Below, in pieces: positions 27,915 through 35,785 of a DNA stretch of 64,000 nucleotides. Below the pieces are notes generated by a model. The model saw only the letters and a list, made by a program, of their open reading frames with translations. It was not told where the DNA came from and ran no database searches. Positions within the stretch are counted from its first letter, which is position 1. The number at the start of each line of letters is the position of its first letter. The position numbers and the translations under genes were made by a program. Source of the DNA: an uncultured Pseudomonadales bacterium (GTDB lineage Bacteria; Pseudomonadota; Gammaproteobacteria; Pseudomonadales; Azotimanducaceae); the NCBI GenBank assembly GCA_937775265.1, contig CALKBV010000006.1, forward strand, positions 248,001 through 312,000, written 5' to 3'.

Positions 27915-28376
27915 TTGACTATCTGGGTCGATGCAGATGCCTGCCCTGTTGTTGTGAAGGAAATAATTTTTCGAGCTGCTATCCGAACAGAAACTCAAGC
28001 GACACTGGTCGCAAACAGTTTTATCAAGGTGCCCGCTTCTAAAAGCATTACCTTCCTGCAGGTGCCAAAAGGATTTGACGTTGCTGACAACGAGATTGTA
28101 AGACGAACCGAGGAAGGCGATCTGGTTATCACCGCAGATATTCCGTTAGCAGCTGAAGTGATGGAAAAAGGCGCCGTCGCGCTTAATCCCCGCGGAGAAA
28201 GATACTCCGACGACACGATTAAACAAACCCTGAACCTGCGGGACTTCATGGATACCATGCGCTCCTCCGGGGAACACACCGGCGGGCCACCACCTCTTAA
28301 TCAATCTAATCGCCAAACCTTCGCCAATGAACTCGACAAGTACCTGGAGCAGCAGAAAAGAAGATGCAATGAATGA
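27915..28376 (+). CDS. yaiI: YaiI/YqxD family protein (DUF188, PIN-like nuclease fold)
   Basis: 153 residues. It starts at TTG 27915 with [21 protein letters not shown], the near-invariant N-terminus of the family. Further blocks are [41 protein letters not shown] and [20 protein letters not shown], all typical. The fold is related to PIN nucleases with acidic residues (DAD, TAD) at a metal site, but no activity is established. It begins 1 bp after the upstream stop and overlaps the aldolase gene by 8 bp, so expression is coupled. Confidence 0.95.
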   Translation: MTIWVDADACPVVVKEIIFRAAIRTETQATLVANSFIKVPASKSITFLQVPKGFDVADNEIVRRTEEGDLVITADIPLAAEVMEKGAVALNPRGERYSDDTIKQTLNLRDFMDTMRSSGEHTGGPPPLNQSNRQTFANELDKYLEQQKRRCNE

Positions 28377-29100
28377 TCTGGAATGGCAGGCAAGAGTCGA
28401 TACTGCCGCCCTCTATCGGCTCATCGCGCTGGAAGGCTGGGACGACCTGGTTGGTACACATGTCTCGTCAAGGATTCCCGGCGACGAAGACCGTTTCCTG
28501 CTTAACCCTTACGGCATGTTGTTCGAAGAAATAACAGCCAGCAGTCTGCTCACCATTGATCTGGATGGGAACCAGCTTACGAACAGTAATTACATGTTCA
28601 ATCGCGCCGGGTTTACCATCCACAGCGCAGTTCATATGAAACGTGATGACGCCATGTTCGTCATCCATCTGCACACCGATTACGGGGTCGCCGTCAGCTG
28701 CCAGGAAGATGGCCTGAAGCCTCTCAACCAGACGGCTATTGCCGTTTATTCTGACCTGGCTTATCACGATTATGAAGGCGTCGCGACTAACCTCGCCGAA
28801 CGGGAACGCATCGTTGAGGACCTTGGTGCCAAAAATGCCATGATTCTTCGTAACCACGGCACTATGGCCTGTGGCCCTAATGCCGGTGGCGCATGGCAAG
28901 CCATCTTTCGGCTCGAACGGGCCTGCAGGTACCAGATTCTGGCGGAATCGGGTGGTGCTACCACCCGTTCGCTGTCGGTTGATATTATCGATTCCCGTGC
29001 AGGCACCACCTCGACTGAAGCACTCACTACACGCGGTGAATTCATCTGGCCAGCATTACTTCGAAAACTAGACCGAATTGACAAATCCTACAGGGATTAA
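28369..29100 (+). CDS. Class II aldolase/adducin family protein
   Basis: 243 residues with the zinc-dependent class II aldolase fold. Seen: [33 protein letters not shown], then [22 protein letters not shown], where His residues of the H-x-H type form the metal site, and [17 protein letters not shown] near the C-terminus. Members include fuculose-phosphate aldolase and decarboxylases, but this subgroup is uncharacterised. I place the start at ATG 28369 ([12 protein letters not shown]), which overlaps the yaiI stop, instead of the earlier in-frame codon at 28327. It is followed 2 bp later by the DksA-like gene. Confidence 0.9.
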   Translation: MNDLEWQARVDTAALYRLIALEGWDDLVGTHVSSRIPGDEDRFLLNPYGMLFEEITASSLLTIDLDGNQLTNSNYMFNRAGFTIHSAVHMKRDDAMFVIHLHTDYGVAVSCQEDGLKPLNQTAIAVYSDLAYHDYEGVATNLAERERIVEDLGAKNAMILRNHGTMACGPNAGGAWQAIFRLERACRYQILAESGGATTRSLSVDIIDSRAGTTSTEALTTRGEFIWPALLRKLDRIDKSYRD

Positions 29101-29102
29101 GG

Positions 29103-29453
29103 ATGCCAGAGCTCACAAACAATCAGAGTTCAATTCTGAAAGCAGCACTGGAACGGCTGGAAGAGGAGCTAAAGGACCTGCTCTCGATAACGGAAGCTGG
29201 CGCCAAACCTGTGAAACTGAAGGATAACCAGGGTCGGCTTTCAAGGATGGATGAGCTTCACAACCAGAGCATCCTGATCGCCAACCGCAATGTCACCAGT
29301 AATCGCTTGAAAGCGGTTCTGCAGGCAAAACAAAGACTCGAACTTGATAGCTACGGATTCTGCGTGTCCTGCGAAGAACCCATAGCGTTCAACCGACTCG
29401 AAGCCTACCCGGAGGCATCAATGTGTATTAAATGCCAATCGGACAACGAGTAA
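29103..29453 (+). CDS. TraR/DksA-type zinc finger protein
   Basis: 116 residues. It has an N-terminal coiled-coil (ILKAALERLEEELKDLL, then LKAVLQAKQRLEL) and a C-terminal zinc finger with Cys87, Cys90, Cys108 and Cys111 (FCVSC...MCIKC). This is the layout of DksA/TraR-like proteins that enter the RNA polymerase secondary channel. It is shorter than E. coli DksA and lacks the DxxDxA acidic tip I would expect there, so it is a DksA-family paralogue, not DksA itself. It is the last gene of the operon and is convergent with the next oxidoreductase, abutting it. Confidence 0.88.
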   Translation: MPELTNNQSSILKAALERLEEELKDLLSITEAGAKPVKLKDNQGRLSRMDELHNQSILIANRNVTSNRLKAVLQAKQRLELDSYGFCVSCEEPIAFNRLEAYPEASMCIKCQSDNE

Positions 29454-30488
29454 CTACAAAGGTGGTTCAGCAATTTTCAATAACTGCTTGCCGACATTCT
29501 TGCCTTCAAACAATCGGAGGAAAGTTTTCGGGGTATTCTCTATACCTTCCTGTATATCTTCCCCATGCTTCAGTTCCCCGCTCTCAATCCAACCTGACAG
29601 TTCTTTTACAGCCTCACCGGCCTTGTGCAGGTAGTCAATAACAATAAAGCCCTGCATGGTGCATCGGCGTATGACCAGTTGCATATAGTTTCTTGGCCCA
29701 GTGGGAAGTACCGACTCGTTGTATTGGGATATTCCCCCACAAAGCACGATGCGACCGTTTTGTGCCATGTTCAACAAAGCAGCATCAAGAATATCTCCTC
29801 CTACATTGTCAAAAAAGACGTTAATACCCTTCGGGCATTCTTCATTTAGCCGCGCCTGAACATCTTCTGATTTGTAATCGATAGCTGAGTCAAAGCCAAG
29901 CTCATCAGTGAGCCAGGCACATTTTTCAGCTCCGCCTGCAATGCCGACCACTTTGGAAGCACCCTTGATTCGTGCTATCTGACCAGCAATCGACCCAGTC
30001 GCTCCAGCCGCGCCAGAGACCACTACGACATCACCTTCGTTTGGCTTGCCTACGTCAAGCAATCCGAAGTAAGCCGTGAGCCCGGTGCCTCCAAGAGCGC
30101 TCAATACCAGGTAAGGGGGAATTCCGGGCTGTATTTTTGACACACCACCCATCAAGCCCATCGCACCATCATTAACCGCATATTCCTGCCAGCCTAACTG
30201 GCCCTGCACAAAATCACCGCGCGCGAAGTTTTCGTTATTGGACTCAATAACCTGACCCACAGTACCTGCACGCATGACCTCGCCTATTTGCACCGGAGGC
30301 ACATAACTCTTCACGTCGTTTAACCAACCTCGCATCGCCGGTTCAAATGCTAAATAAAGATTGCGAATCAGGAATTCGTTGTCTCCCAGCTCTTCTACTG
30401 GCTCTTCCACATACTCAAAATCTGATTCTTGTACCATCCCTTCAGGACGGGACTTTAGACGCCATTGGCCGTTCATTCGATTGGACAT
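29454..30488 (-). CDS. NADP-dependent MDR oxidoreductase (PTGR/CurA-like)
   Basis: 344 residues, zinc-free medium-chain reductase. Seen: YLAFEPAMRGWLNDVKSYVPP (family Y-L-S-x-D-P-x-M-R-G), SGAAGATGSIAGQIARI (NADPH loop), YFGLLDVGKPNEGD and FFDNVGGDILDAALL. It has the same domain plan and spacing as the protein at 20105-21124, so the two are paralogues. It reduces enone-type double bonds by family knowledge; the substrate is unknown. Its start, ATG 30488, faces a P450 remnant on the opposite strand. Confidence 0.92.
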   Translation of the reverse strand: MSNRMNGQWRLKSRPEGMVQESDFEYVEEPVEELGDNEFLIRNLYLAFEPAMRGWLNDVKSYVPPVQIGEVMRAGTVGQVIESNNENFARGDFVQGQLGWQEYAVNDGAMGLMGGVSKIQPGIPPYLVLSALGGTGLTAYFGLLDVGKPNEGDVVVVSGAAGATGSIAGQIARIKGASKVVGIAGGAEKCAWLTDELGFDSAIDYKSEDVQARLNEECPKGINVFFDNVGGDILDAALLNMAQNGRIVLCGGISQYNESVLPTGPRNYMQLVIRRCTMQGFIVIDYLHKAGEAVKELSGWIESGELKHGEDIQEGIENTPKTFLRLFEGKNVGKQLLKIAEPPL

Positions 30489-30522
30489 ATTGTTGTTCTA
30501 CATTAAAAGTTTGTCGCACATC

Positions 30523-30711
30523 ATGTTTCACTTAGGGGGGCAGAGTAAAGCTTCTCAACCACCGATTGCCCCACGTATCGCACTCACGCCACTCAACAAT
30601 AGCTTTCGGGGTGACCCCTACGCGGTACTATCGCGCCTTCGACCTGAAGCACCGGTTCTGGAAGACAAAGCGCTTAAAAGGTTTATCTATTCGCGGCATG
30701 AGCGAATTTAG
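30523..30711 (+). pseudogene. Cytochrome P450 N-terminal remnant
   Basis: ATG 30523 opens a 62-codon frame whose second half, FRGDPYAVLSRLRPEAPVLE and then RFIYSRHERI, reads like the first beta-sheet region of a bacterial P450 (D-P-x-x-x-L-x-x-L-R-x-x-A-P-V, then Y/W-x-x-S/T-R-x-x-x-V). It ends at TAG 30709, and no I-helix or haem loop follows. It is therefore a degraded or truncated copy. Confidence 0.5.
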
Positions 30712-30796
30712 GGTTAGGAAGTCTGAACGAGCCTGCTTTGATAGAGAAATAATCAGCTAAAGACCGATGGACCAGGCCCCGTTCATCAAGACATTG

Positions 30797-31135
30797 TCAC
30801 GACAGGTCGTCCAGAGACATATCTTCCTCAACTTCCAGAACCTGCTGGTGTGACAGTATAAGGTTGACGTTGTCGAGGTGTTGGCCAATAACTTTAAGTT
30901 GTTTACTCATACTTTGGAAAACAGGAAAATCGGAGTAGTAAAAGTCTTTCTCCTTATCAGCCAGTTGTGAAATTTCTGTCGGGTCTACCGCACGATTAGA
31001 TTCCTTCATAACCAGCAGACTCTTCACGATATCCGTCATATTGGAGACAATCGTCGACCCAACACTCTGGAGTTGATCCTGCGTTTGCCCAAGGTTACCC
31101 GCTGTCGATACTTCTTCGATCAGCCGGGTCGCCAT
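30797..31135 (-). CDS. Uncharacterised helical protein (possible remnant)
   Basis: 112 residues, not recognised. The sequence is strongly helical and amphipathic (DQLQSVGSTIVSNMTDIV, SMSKQLKVIGQHLDNVNLIL) with an acidic C-terminus (EVEEDMSLDDLS). In the same phase upstream, codons for RASSLLVIERLKNTNQKT precede the ATG, and a TAG at 31217-31219 separates them from a further coding-like stretch with SLVLDEDEQLALSF. The present frame may thus be the 3' part of a larger gene broken by a stop. Confidence 0.4.
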   Translation of the reverse strand: MATRLIEEVSTAGNLGQTQDQLQSVGSTIVSNMTDIVKSLLVMKESNRAVDPTEISQLADKEKDFYYSDFPVFQSMSKQLKVIGQHLDNVNLILSHQQVLEVEEDMSLDDLS

Positions 31136-31299
31136 TCTAACCGATTTGGAAATTTCGCCGCTGGTTTTCTGGTTGGTGTTCTTCAGTCGCTCAATTACCA
31201 GCAGTGAACTGGCGCGCTAGAAACTAAGTGCTAACTGTTCATCCTCATCAAGGACTAACGAGAATCGGAAAGCAGTGATAGCTGCAGGGTACAGGTTAC

Positions 31300-32496
31300 T
31301 TATTCGCCCTCTCCGATCAATTTTTTAAATGGCCCCTGCTCTGTAATGTAATCAATTTCTTCGTCAACATACCGGCGCTCATCCTGCAGGTAGTTATCAA
31401 TTGCATCTCTTAAAGACTCGTTGGCAATCCAGTGCGCGCTGTATGTATGGGTTGGAAGATAACCCCGTGCCAGCTTGTGCTGTCCCTGTGCACCGGCTTC
31501 AACCCGCTTCAATCCTCTTTCGATGGCAAACTCTATTGCCTGGTAGTAACAAACTTCAAAATGAAGATACGGATGGTGCTCGATGCAACCCCAGTTCCGG
31601 CCAAACAGGCATTCCCCGCCAATGAAGTTAATCGCACCTGCAACATATCGCCCATCACGCTTACACATTACCAGCAGCGTATCATCCGGCATCGTCTCAC
31701 CGATAATCGAAAAAAATTGTCGTTTCAGGTACGGCGATCCCCACTTACGATTGCCAGTATCAACATAAAACCGGTAGAACGCATCCCAATGCTCTTCTGT
31801 GAGGTCAGACCCGGTTATTCGCTCAATCTCTATACCAGATTCCAGCGCCCCTCGACGCTCTCGTTTTATATTTTTTCTTTTCTTCGAAGAAAGCGCAACA
31901 AGAAAGTCATCAAAGGTACTGTAGTTATCGTTCTGCCAATGGAACTGATTATGTGTTCTCTGCAGAAATCCCAGCTCACCCATCTGGTCCCACTGATGTT
32001 TGTCCGAAAAGGTAATGTGGACTGACGACACTTCCATTTTTTCGGCAACCTGCATCAGACCCGACAAAAGATACTTCTCGATTTCAGGGTCTTCGGCGTC
32101 GGGGCGAGTTAGAAGGCGTCTGCCTGTCGCGGGCGTGAACGGAACCGAGACCTGCAACTTGGGGTAGTAGCGACCACCCGCTCGTTCAAAGGCATCAGCC
32201 CACGAGTAATCAAAAACATACTCACCCTGGGAATGGCTTTTCAGGTACATGGGTACAACACCAACTATACCCTTGGTTTCGTGCTCCAACGCAAGGTGAT
32301 ATGGCGCCCAGCCAGTCTGCGCTAGAGCGGAGCCACTCTCTTCAAGCGCACTTAAAAATGCATAGGACAGAAAGGGGTCGAATGACAGGTCTGTTTCAAC
32401 CCCTGACCTGCCAGGGTTTGCGCAGGCATCCCAATCCTGCTGGCTTATTTCATGAATGCCAGCACAAGCCTTGAGGGTGTAACTTTGAGTTGAGAT
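31300..32496 (-). CDS. GNAT-fold (FemAB/DUF482-like) acyltransferase
   Basis: A long DUF482-type protein with tandem acetyltransferase-like folds, related to peptidoglycan FemAB-type enzymes. Seen: VPMYLKSHSQGEYVFDYSWA, RAGGRYYPKLQVSVPFTP, SSKKRKNIKRERR, FYVDTGNRKWGSPYL and GAQGQHKLARGYLP. The first usable start in the long frame is TTG 32289, but the family N-terminus (HEISQQDWDACANP and SFDPFLSYAFLSALEESGSA) is plainly encoded in phase upstream, back to about 32490. No ATG, GTG or TTG precedes it; AAGGGA at 32508-32503 sits 6 bases before an ATC at 32496, a possible rare start. It ends the F420/LLM gene cluster; any link in function is unclear. Confidence 0.8.
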   Translation of the reverse strand: MSTQSYTLKACAGIHEISQQDWDACANPGRSGVETDLSFDPFLSYAFLSALEESGSALAQTGWAPYHLALEHETKGIVGVVPMYLKSHSQGEYVFDYSWADAFERAGGRYYPKLQVSVPFTPATGRRLLTRPDAEDPEIEKYLLSGLMQVAEKMEVSSVHITFSDKHQWDQMGELGFLQRTHNQFHWQNDNYSTFDDFLVALSSKKRKNIKRERRGALESGIEIERITGSDLTEEHWDAFYRFYVDTGNRKWGSPYLKRQFFSIIGETMPDDTLLVMCKRDGRYVAGAINFIGGECLFGRNWGCIEHHPYLHFEVCYYQAIEFAIERGLKRVEAGAQGQHKLARGYLPTHTYSAHWIANESLRDAIDNYLQDERRYVDEEIDYITEQGPFKKLIGEGE

Positions 32497-32528
32497 ACTC
32501 GTTCCCTTAAGTATTAGGCCTAACGCCC

Positions 32529-33563
32529 CTAGAGGAGTTCGCCCGCTACCAGCTCAAGTGCTTCGATCTGGCCGGCACCAAGCAACATGCTGCTGATCTT
32601 TCCGGAATCACCTGCTTCCTTCCAGACCTGCAGCCTCTCTTTGATTCGCCCTGCGGGACCCACTAAATGGCAGGCATCTACCAACTCATCAGGAACAGCT
32701 GCCATGGCTTCATCTTTCTTGCCCGCAAGGAACAGATCCTGAATCTTGGCTGCGGCTTCTTCATATCCGAGCGCCTTTGCATAATCGTTGTAAAAATTAT
32801 TTTCTCGAGCGCCCATGCCGCCGATATATAAAGCCATACTGCCTTTGATTGGCATTCGGCAATGGTCTACATCATCACCAATAACCACGGTAACAAAAGG
32901 AGCAATGTCGAACTCCATCATGGTCTTGCCACCTTTATCCAGACCTTTCTGGATGGAGGACATTAACACGTTAGATTTTTCAGGGCTCATCCATATCGGG
33001 AACACGCCATCAGCCACTTCAGCTGAAGTCTCAAGACCTTTTGGTGTAATAGATGCTGTGTAAATCTTGATAGAGGGGTCTGCCTGCAGAATACTTTTCA
33101 AAGGTTTACCCAGGCCAGTACCATCATCAGCACTGTAAGGCATGCTGTAATGAAAACCTTCATGTTCCACAGGGGCTTCACGGTTAAAAATTTTCTGCAT
33201 AATCTCGATATACTCTTTTGTTCGAGTAATCGGCCTGCCATAAGCTACACCATGCCAGCCTTCAACTACCTGCGGCCCGGATGCACCCAAACCAACAATG
33301 AATCGTCCATTAGAGAGCTGGTTCAGTGTCATCGCTGTCATTGCGCTACAAGCCGGTGATCGGCCAGGCATCTGCATGATCGCCGTACCAACCTTGATTT
33401 TGTCGGTCTGGGCCAATATCCAGGCTGCCGGCGTTACCGCATCGCTGCCGTATGCCTCTGCTGTCCAGACAGAGTCGTAACCCATGCTCTCTGCCGCCTT
33501 GATTCGGTCCATATCTATACCGATCACCTTGCCGCCAATTCCGTTCAGGATTCCAAGTTTCAT
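32529..33563 (-). CDS. LLM-class flavin/F420-dependent oxidoreductase (paralogue 1)
   Basis: TIM-barrel oxidoreductase of the luciferase-like superfamily, about 344 residues. Seen: MKLGILNGIGGKVIG, AESMGYDSVWTAEAYGSDAV, VGTAIMQMPGRSPACSAMTA, NGRFIVGLGASGPQVVEGWHG and GRPITRTKEYIEIM, which match the F420-dependent branch (methylene-H4MPT reductase or glucose-6-phosphate dehydrogenase relatives) better than FMN luciferases. ATG 33563 has GAGG eight bases upstream. It is the third of three tandem LLM genes directly downstream of the F420 biosynthesis genes, so F420H2 is the likely cofactor. The substrate is unknown. Confidence 0.9.
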   Translation of the reverse strand: MKLGILNGIGGKVIGIDMDRIKAAESMGYDSVWTAEAYGSDAVTPAAWILAQTDKIKVGTAIMQMPGRSPACSAMTAMTLNQLSNGRFIVGLGASGPQVVEGWHGVAYGRPITRTKEYIEIMQKIFNREAPVEHEGFHYSMPYSADDGTGLGKPLKSILQADPSIKIYTASITPKGLETSAEVADGVFPIWMSPEKSNVLMSSIQKGLDKGGKTMMEFDIAPFVTVVIGDDVDHCRMPIKGSMALYIGGMGARENNFYNDYAKALGYEEAAAKIQDLFLAGKKDEAMAAVPDELVDACHLVGPAGRIKERLQVWKEAGDSGKISSMLLGAGQIEALELVAGELL

Positions 33564-33622
33564 TATCACTTCCTCATTTTTATCAATTTGTATTCAGCGT
33601 ATTGCCCGGTCGATTAAACCAA

Positions 33623-34627
33623 TCAGGCCGATAATTTGGTCAGGAGCTCTTTGGCATGGTCTTCATCCCGAGCAGGTAATGAACCCATGGTTCGATCGAC
33701 CAAATCGCCATACCTGTTTTTAAATTTGTCGACTACATCATCTATTTCCGCCACTACAGCGAATTCTTCAAGGATCTCATCGGTAATCAGGCTACCCATC
33801 TCGTCCCACTTACCCTGCTTGGACAATTTGTTCAGTTCTGGCTGTAAATCACCCCAGCCGTGCACGCCTAACACTGGTGCATAAGCGGGTGTGGAACCGT
33901 AAAAAGCAATTTGCTTACAAACAGCCTGTTTACTGGCGTTGTATTGCTCCTCGGTCGTACCCGTCACAATAAAGCCCGGGTAAGAAATCTCAAAGTCATC
34001 ACGTGAACGCCCGGCCTTCGCTAGCCCTTTTCCCACCGCGGGCAAGGTGACCTCTCGCAGGTATTTTTCGGTAGTGAATGCATGAATGATCACACCATCT
34101 GCGACCTCTCCGGCAACTTCTGTCATGAGCGGCCCTACAGCCGCGAGAAAAACCTTCGGTGCGCCGTACTCAGTATCGAGCGGTGTAAACATGGGTGTCA
34201 TCAGCGAGTGAGTGTAAAAATCTCCTTCGAATGAAAGTCGCGTTCCATTGTGCCAGCAATCCCAAATTGCGTGCATTGCCGAAATGAACTCTCGCATCCG
34301 TGCAGCTGGTTTTGACCATGGCATGCTGAATCGCTTGGTGATGTGCGGCCGGATCTGGGAACCCAGGCCCAGGACGAACCGTCCCTTTGAGAAACTGTTT
34401 AAATCGTGGCCAATATTGGCCAGATTCATTGGAGTTCGCGAAAATGCCACTGCAATCGACGTGACCAACTCAATGTCCTGAGTTTCCTGCGCCGCTAGCA
34501 ACAGAGGGAAAAATGGATCGTGACTGGTCTCTGCAGTAACAGCACCATGGTAGCCAAGACTCTCCAGACGTTTTGCATGACCGGGCACCCCTGACAGGTC
34601 ACCCATTAATCCACCATCTACTCTCAT
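33623..34627 (-). CDS. LLM-class F420-dependent oxidoreductase (paralogue 2)
   Basis: 334 residues. Seen: HAKRLESLGYHGAVTAETSH, VTSIAVAFSRTPMNLANIGH, GRFVLGLGSQIRPHITKRFS and KPAARMREFISAMHAIWDCW. These blocks match the F420-dependent LLM subfamily described from actinobacteria, where a TIM-barrel enzyme transfers hydride to or from F420. It differs clearly in sequence from the two flanking LLM proteins, so the three are old paralogues and not recent copies. It starts at ATG 34627 and lies in the same minus-strand cluster. Confidence 0.9.
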   Translation of the reverse strand: MRVDGGLMGDLSGVPGHAKRLESLGYHGAVTAETSHDPFFPLLLAAQETQDIELVTSIAVAFSRTPMNLANIGHDLNSFSKGRFVLGLGSQIRPHITKRFSMPWSKPAARMREFISAMHAIWDCWHNGTRLSFEGDFYTHSLMTPMFTPLDTEYGAPKVFLAAVGPLMTEVAGEVADGVIIHAFTTEKYLREVTLPAVGKGLAKAGRSRDDFEISYPGFIVTGTTEEQYNASKQAVCKQIAFYGSTPAYAPVLGVHGWGDLQPELNKLSKQGKWDEMGSLITDEILEEFAVVAEIDDVVDKFKNRYGDLVDRTMGSLPARDEDHAKELLTKLSA

Positions 34628-34736
34628 TTGTGTTGCTCCGTATTAATTCTAATTTATATCATCTCAAGCGCTGTAGCAGCAGAGATGCTATGGGATAAGC
34701 TTCCTGACTCGAATCGAAAAGACCAAGCCTGCGCAT

Positions 34737-35732
34737 TTAAAAAGAAAAATGCTTCGCAGTGAACGCATCATAGGTCTGCTGCGCTTCTTTCGGCGAAACA
34801 CAGGAGATGATGTGCGTGGTAATACCCATCTCACCATATTCACGAATTCGTTCGTGACATTCTTCCATTGACCCCAGAATTGCTATGTCATCGATCAACT
34901 GATCATCCAGTGCGCTTGTCGTCTTTTCTCTGTCCTTGGCAGCCCACCCTTCTTTTATCGTGTTGGCCACATCTTCGTATCCGCACCAGGCAAGAAAGTT
35001 GTTATACACCGGTGTCGCGTAGTAAGGCGCAAAACCGCCACGAATCCTGTCTCTTGCTTGCGCCTTGCCATCCGTCACCACCACCTGGTGGCGACATACG
35101 ACCTCGACGTCTTCCAGTTTCTTACCCGCTCGTTCCGCGCCTATCCTGATGTGTTCTATCATCTTCGGCAGAGCCTGTTTTGGGAAAAGGTTGAGGATTA
35201 CACCATCGGAAAACTCTGCGGCTGTCTCCAGCATTTTAGGGCGCAGCGCGGCCATATAAACAGGTTGGGTACCACCTTCTATTCCCAGTTGGCGGTAGCC
35301 GTGGCTTTGAACTGTCTGGCCGTCATAGCTGGTTTTTTCACCGTTCAGCATCTGCTTAACCAGTTCCGTAGTCTCTTTCACCCTGGTCAAAGGCTTCTCG
35401 AAGGTCTGGCCATGCCAGTTCTCCATCATGGTCTGGCTGGACGACCCAAGCCCCAGGATAAAACGCCCTTTCGATAGCTCCCACAATACTCTTGCCGTCG
35501 ATGCGAACACCGCTGGTGTTCTTGTGTAAACAGGAATGATTGCCGTACCTATACGCACCCGCTCAGTGTTTAACGCAACCGCTGCGGCCGTCGTCATTGC
35601 ATCCACGCCACCTGAATCAGCAAACCACAGGTCATCATACCCCTCTGCTTCTGCCCACTTCGCGAGTTCAATGGTTGCCTCTACCCCACGCGGGTCAGGT
35701 AATGTCAGTGCGGTTCTTTGCGGCACGGCCAT
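34737..35732 (-). CDS. LLM-class F420-dependent oxidoreductase (paralogue 3)
   Basis: 331 residues. Seen: WAEAEGYDDLWFADSGGVDAM, IGTAIIPVYTRTPAVFASTA, GRFILGLGSSSQTMMENWHG and KPLTRVKETTELVKQML, then MAALRPKMLETAAEFSDG. These are the F420-type LLM hallmarks, including the conserved G-L-G-S loop and the R-P-K-M-L-E segment near the cofactor. It is the LLM gene closest to the FO synthase gene (54 bp away) and is probably on its transcript. Family reactions include reduction of enones and oxidation of alcohols; the specificity is unknown. Confidence 0.9.
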   Translation of the reverse strand: MAVPQRTALTLPDPRGVEATIELAKWAEAEGYDDLWFADSGGVDAMTTAAAVALNTERVRIGTAIIPVYTRTPAVFASTARVLWELSKGRFILGLGSSSQTMMENWHGQTFEKPLTRVKETTELVKQMLNGEKTSYDGQTVQSHGYRQLGIEGGTQPVYMAALRPKMLETAAEFSDGVILNLFPKQALPKMIEHIRIGAERAGKKLEDVEVVCRHQVVVTDGKAQARDRIRGGFAPYYATPVYNNFLAWCGYEDVANTIKEGWAAKDREKTTSALDDQLIDDIAILGSMEECHERIREYGEMGITTHIISCVSPKEAQQTYDAFTAKHFSF

Positions 35733-35785
35733 GGGTTTCCCTTTCTGCTTTTTAAAAGATGTTTTACGTTTAAAGCGTTCTGTTT

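Larger units (their letters stand above)
30489..31299. other. Remnant-rich region between two reductase/acyltransferase genes
   Basis: About 810 bp containing a truncated P450 N-terminus on the plus strand (30523-30711) and a small uncharacterised reading frame on the minus strand (30797-31135). The minus frame's reading continues upstream past an amber stop at 31217-31219. No complete known gene is present. It looks like a zone of gene loss. Confidence 0.5.

Noticed and set aside
31217-31219. TAG between coding-like stretches as pyrrolysine
   Set aside because: No Pyl genes or suitable enzyme family are in sight, and the protein is unrecognised; a simple nonsense codon is the better reading.
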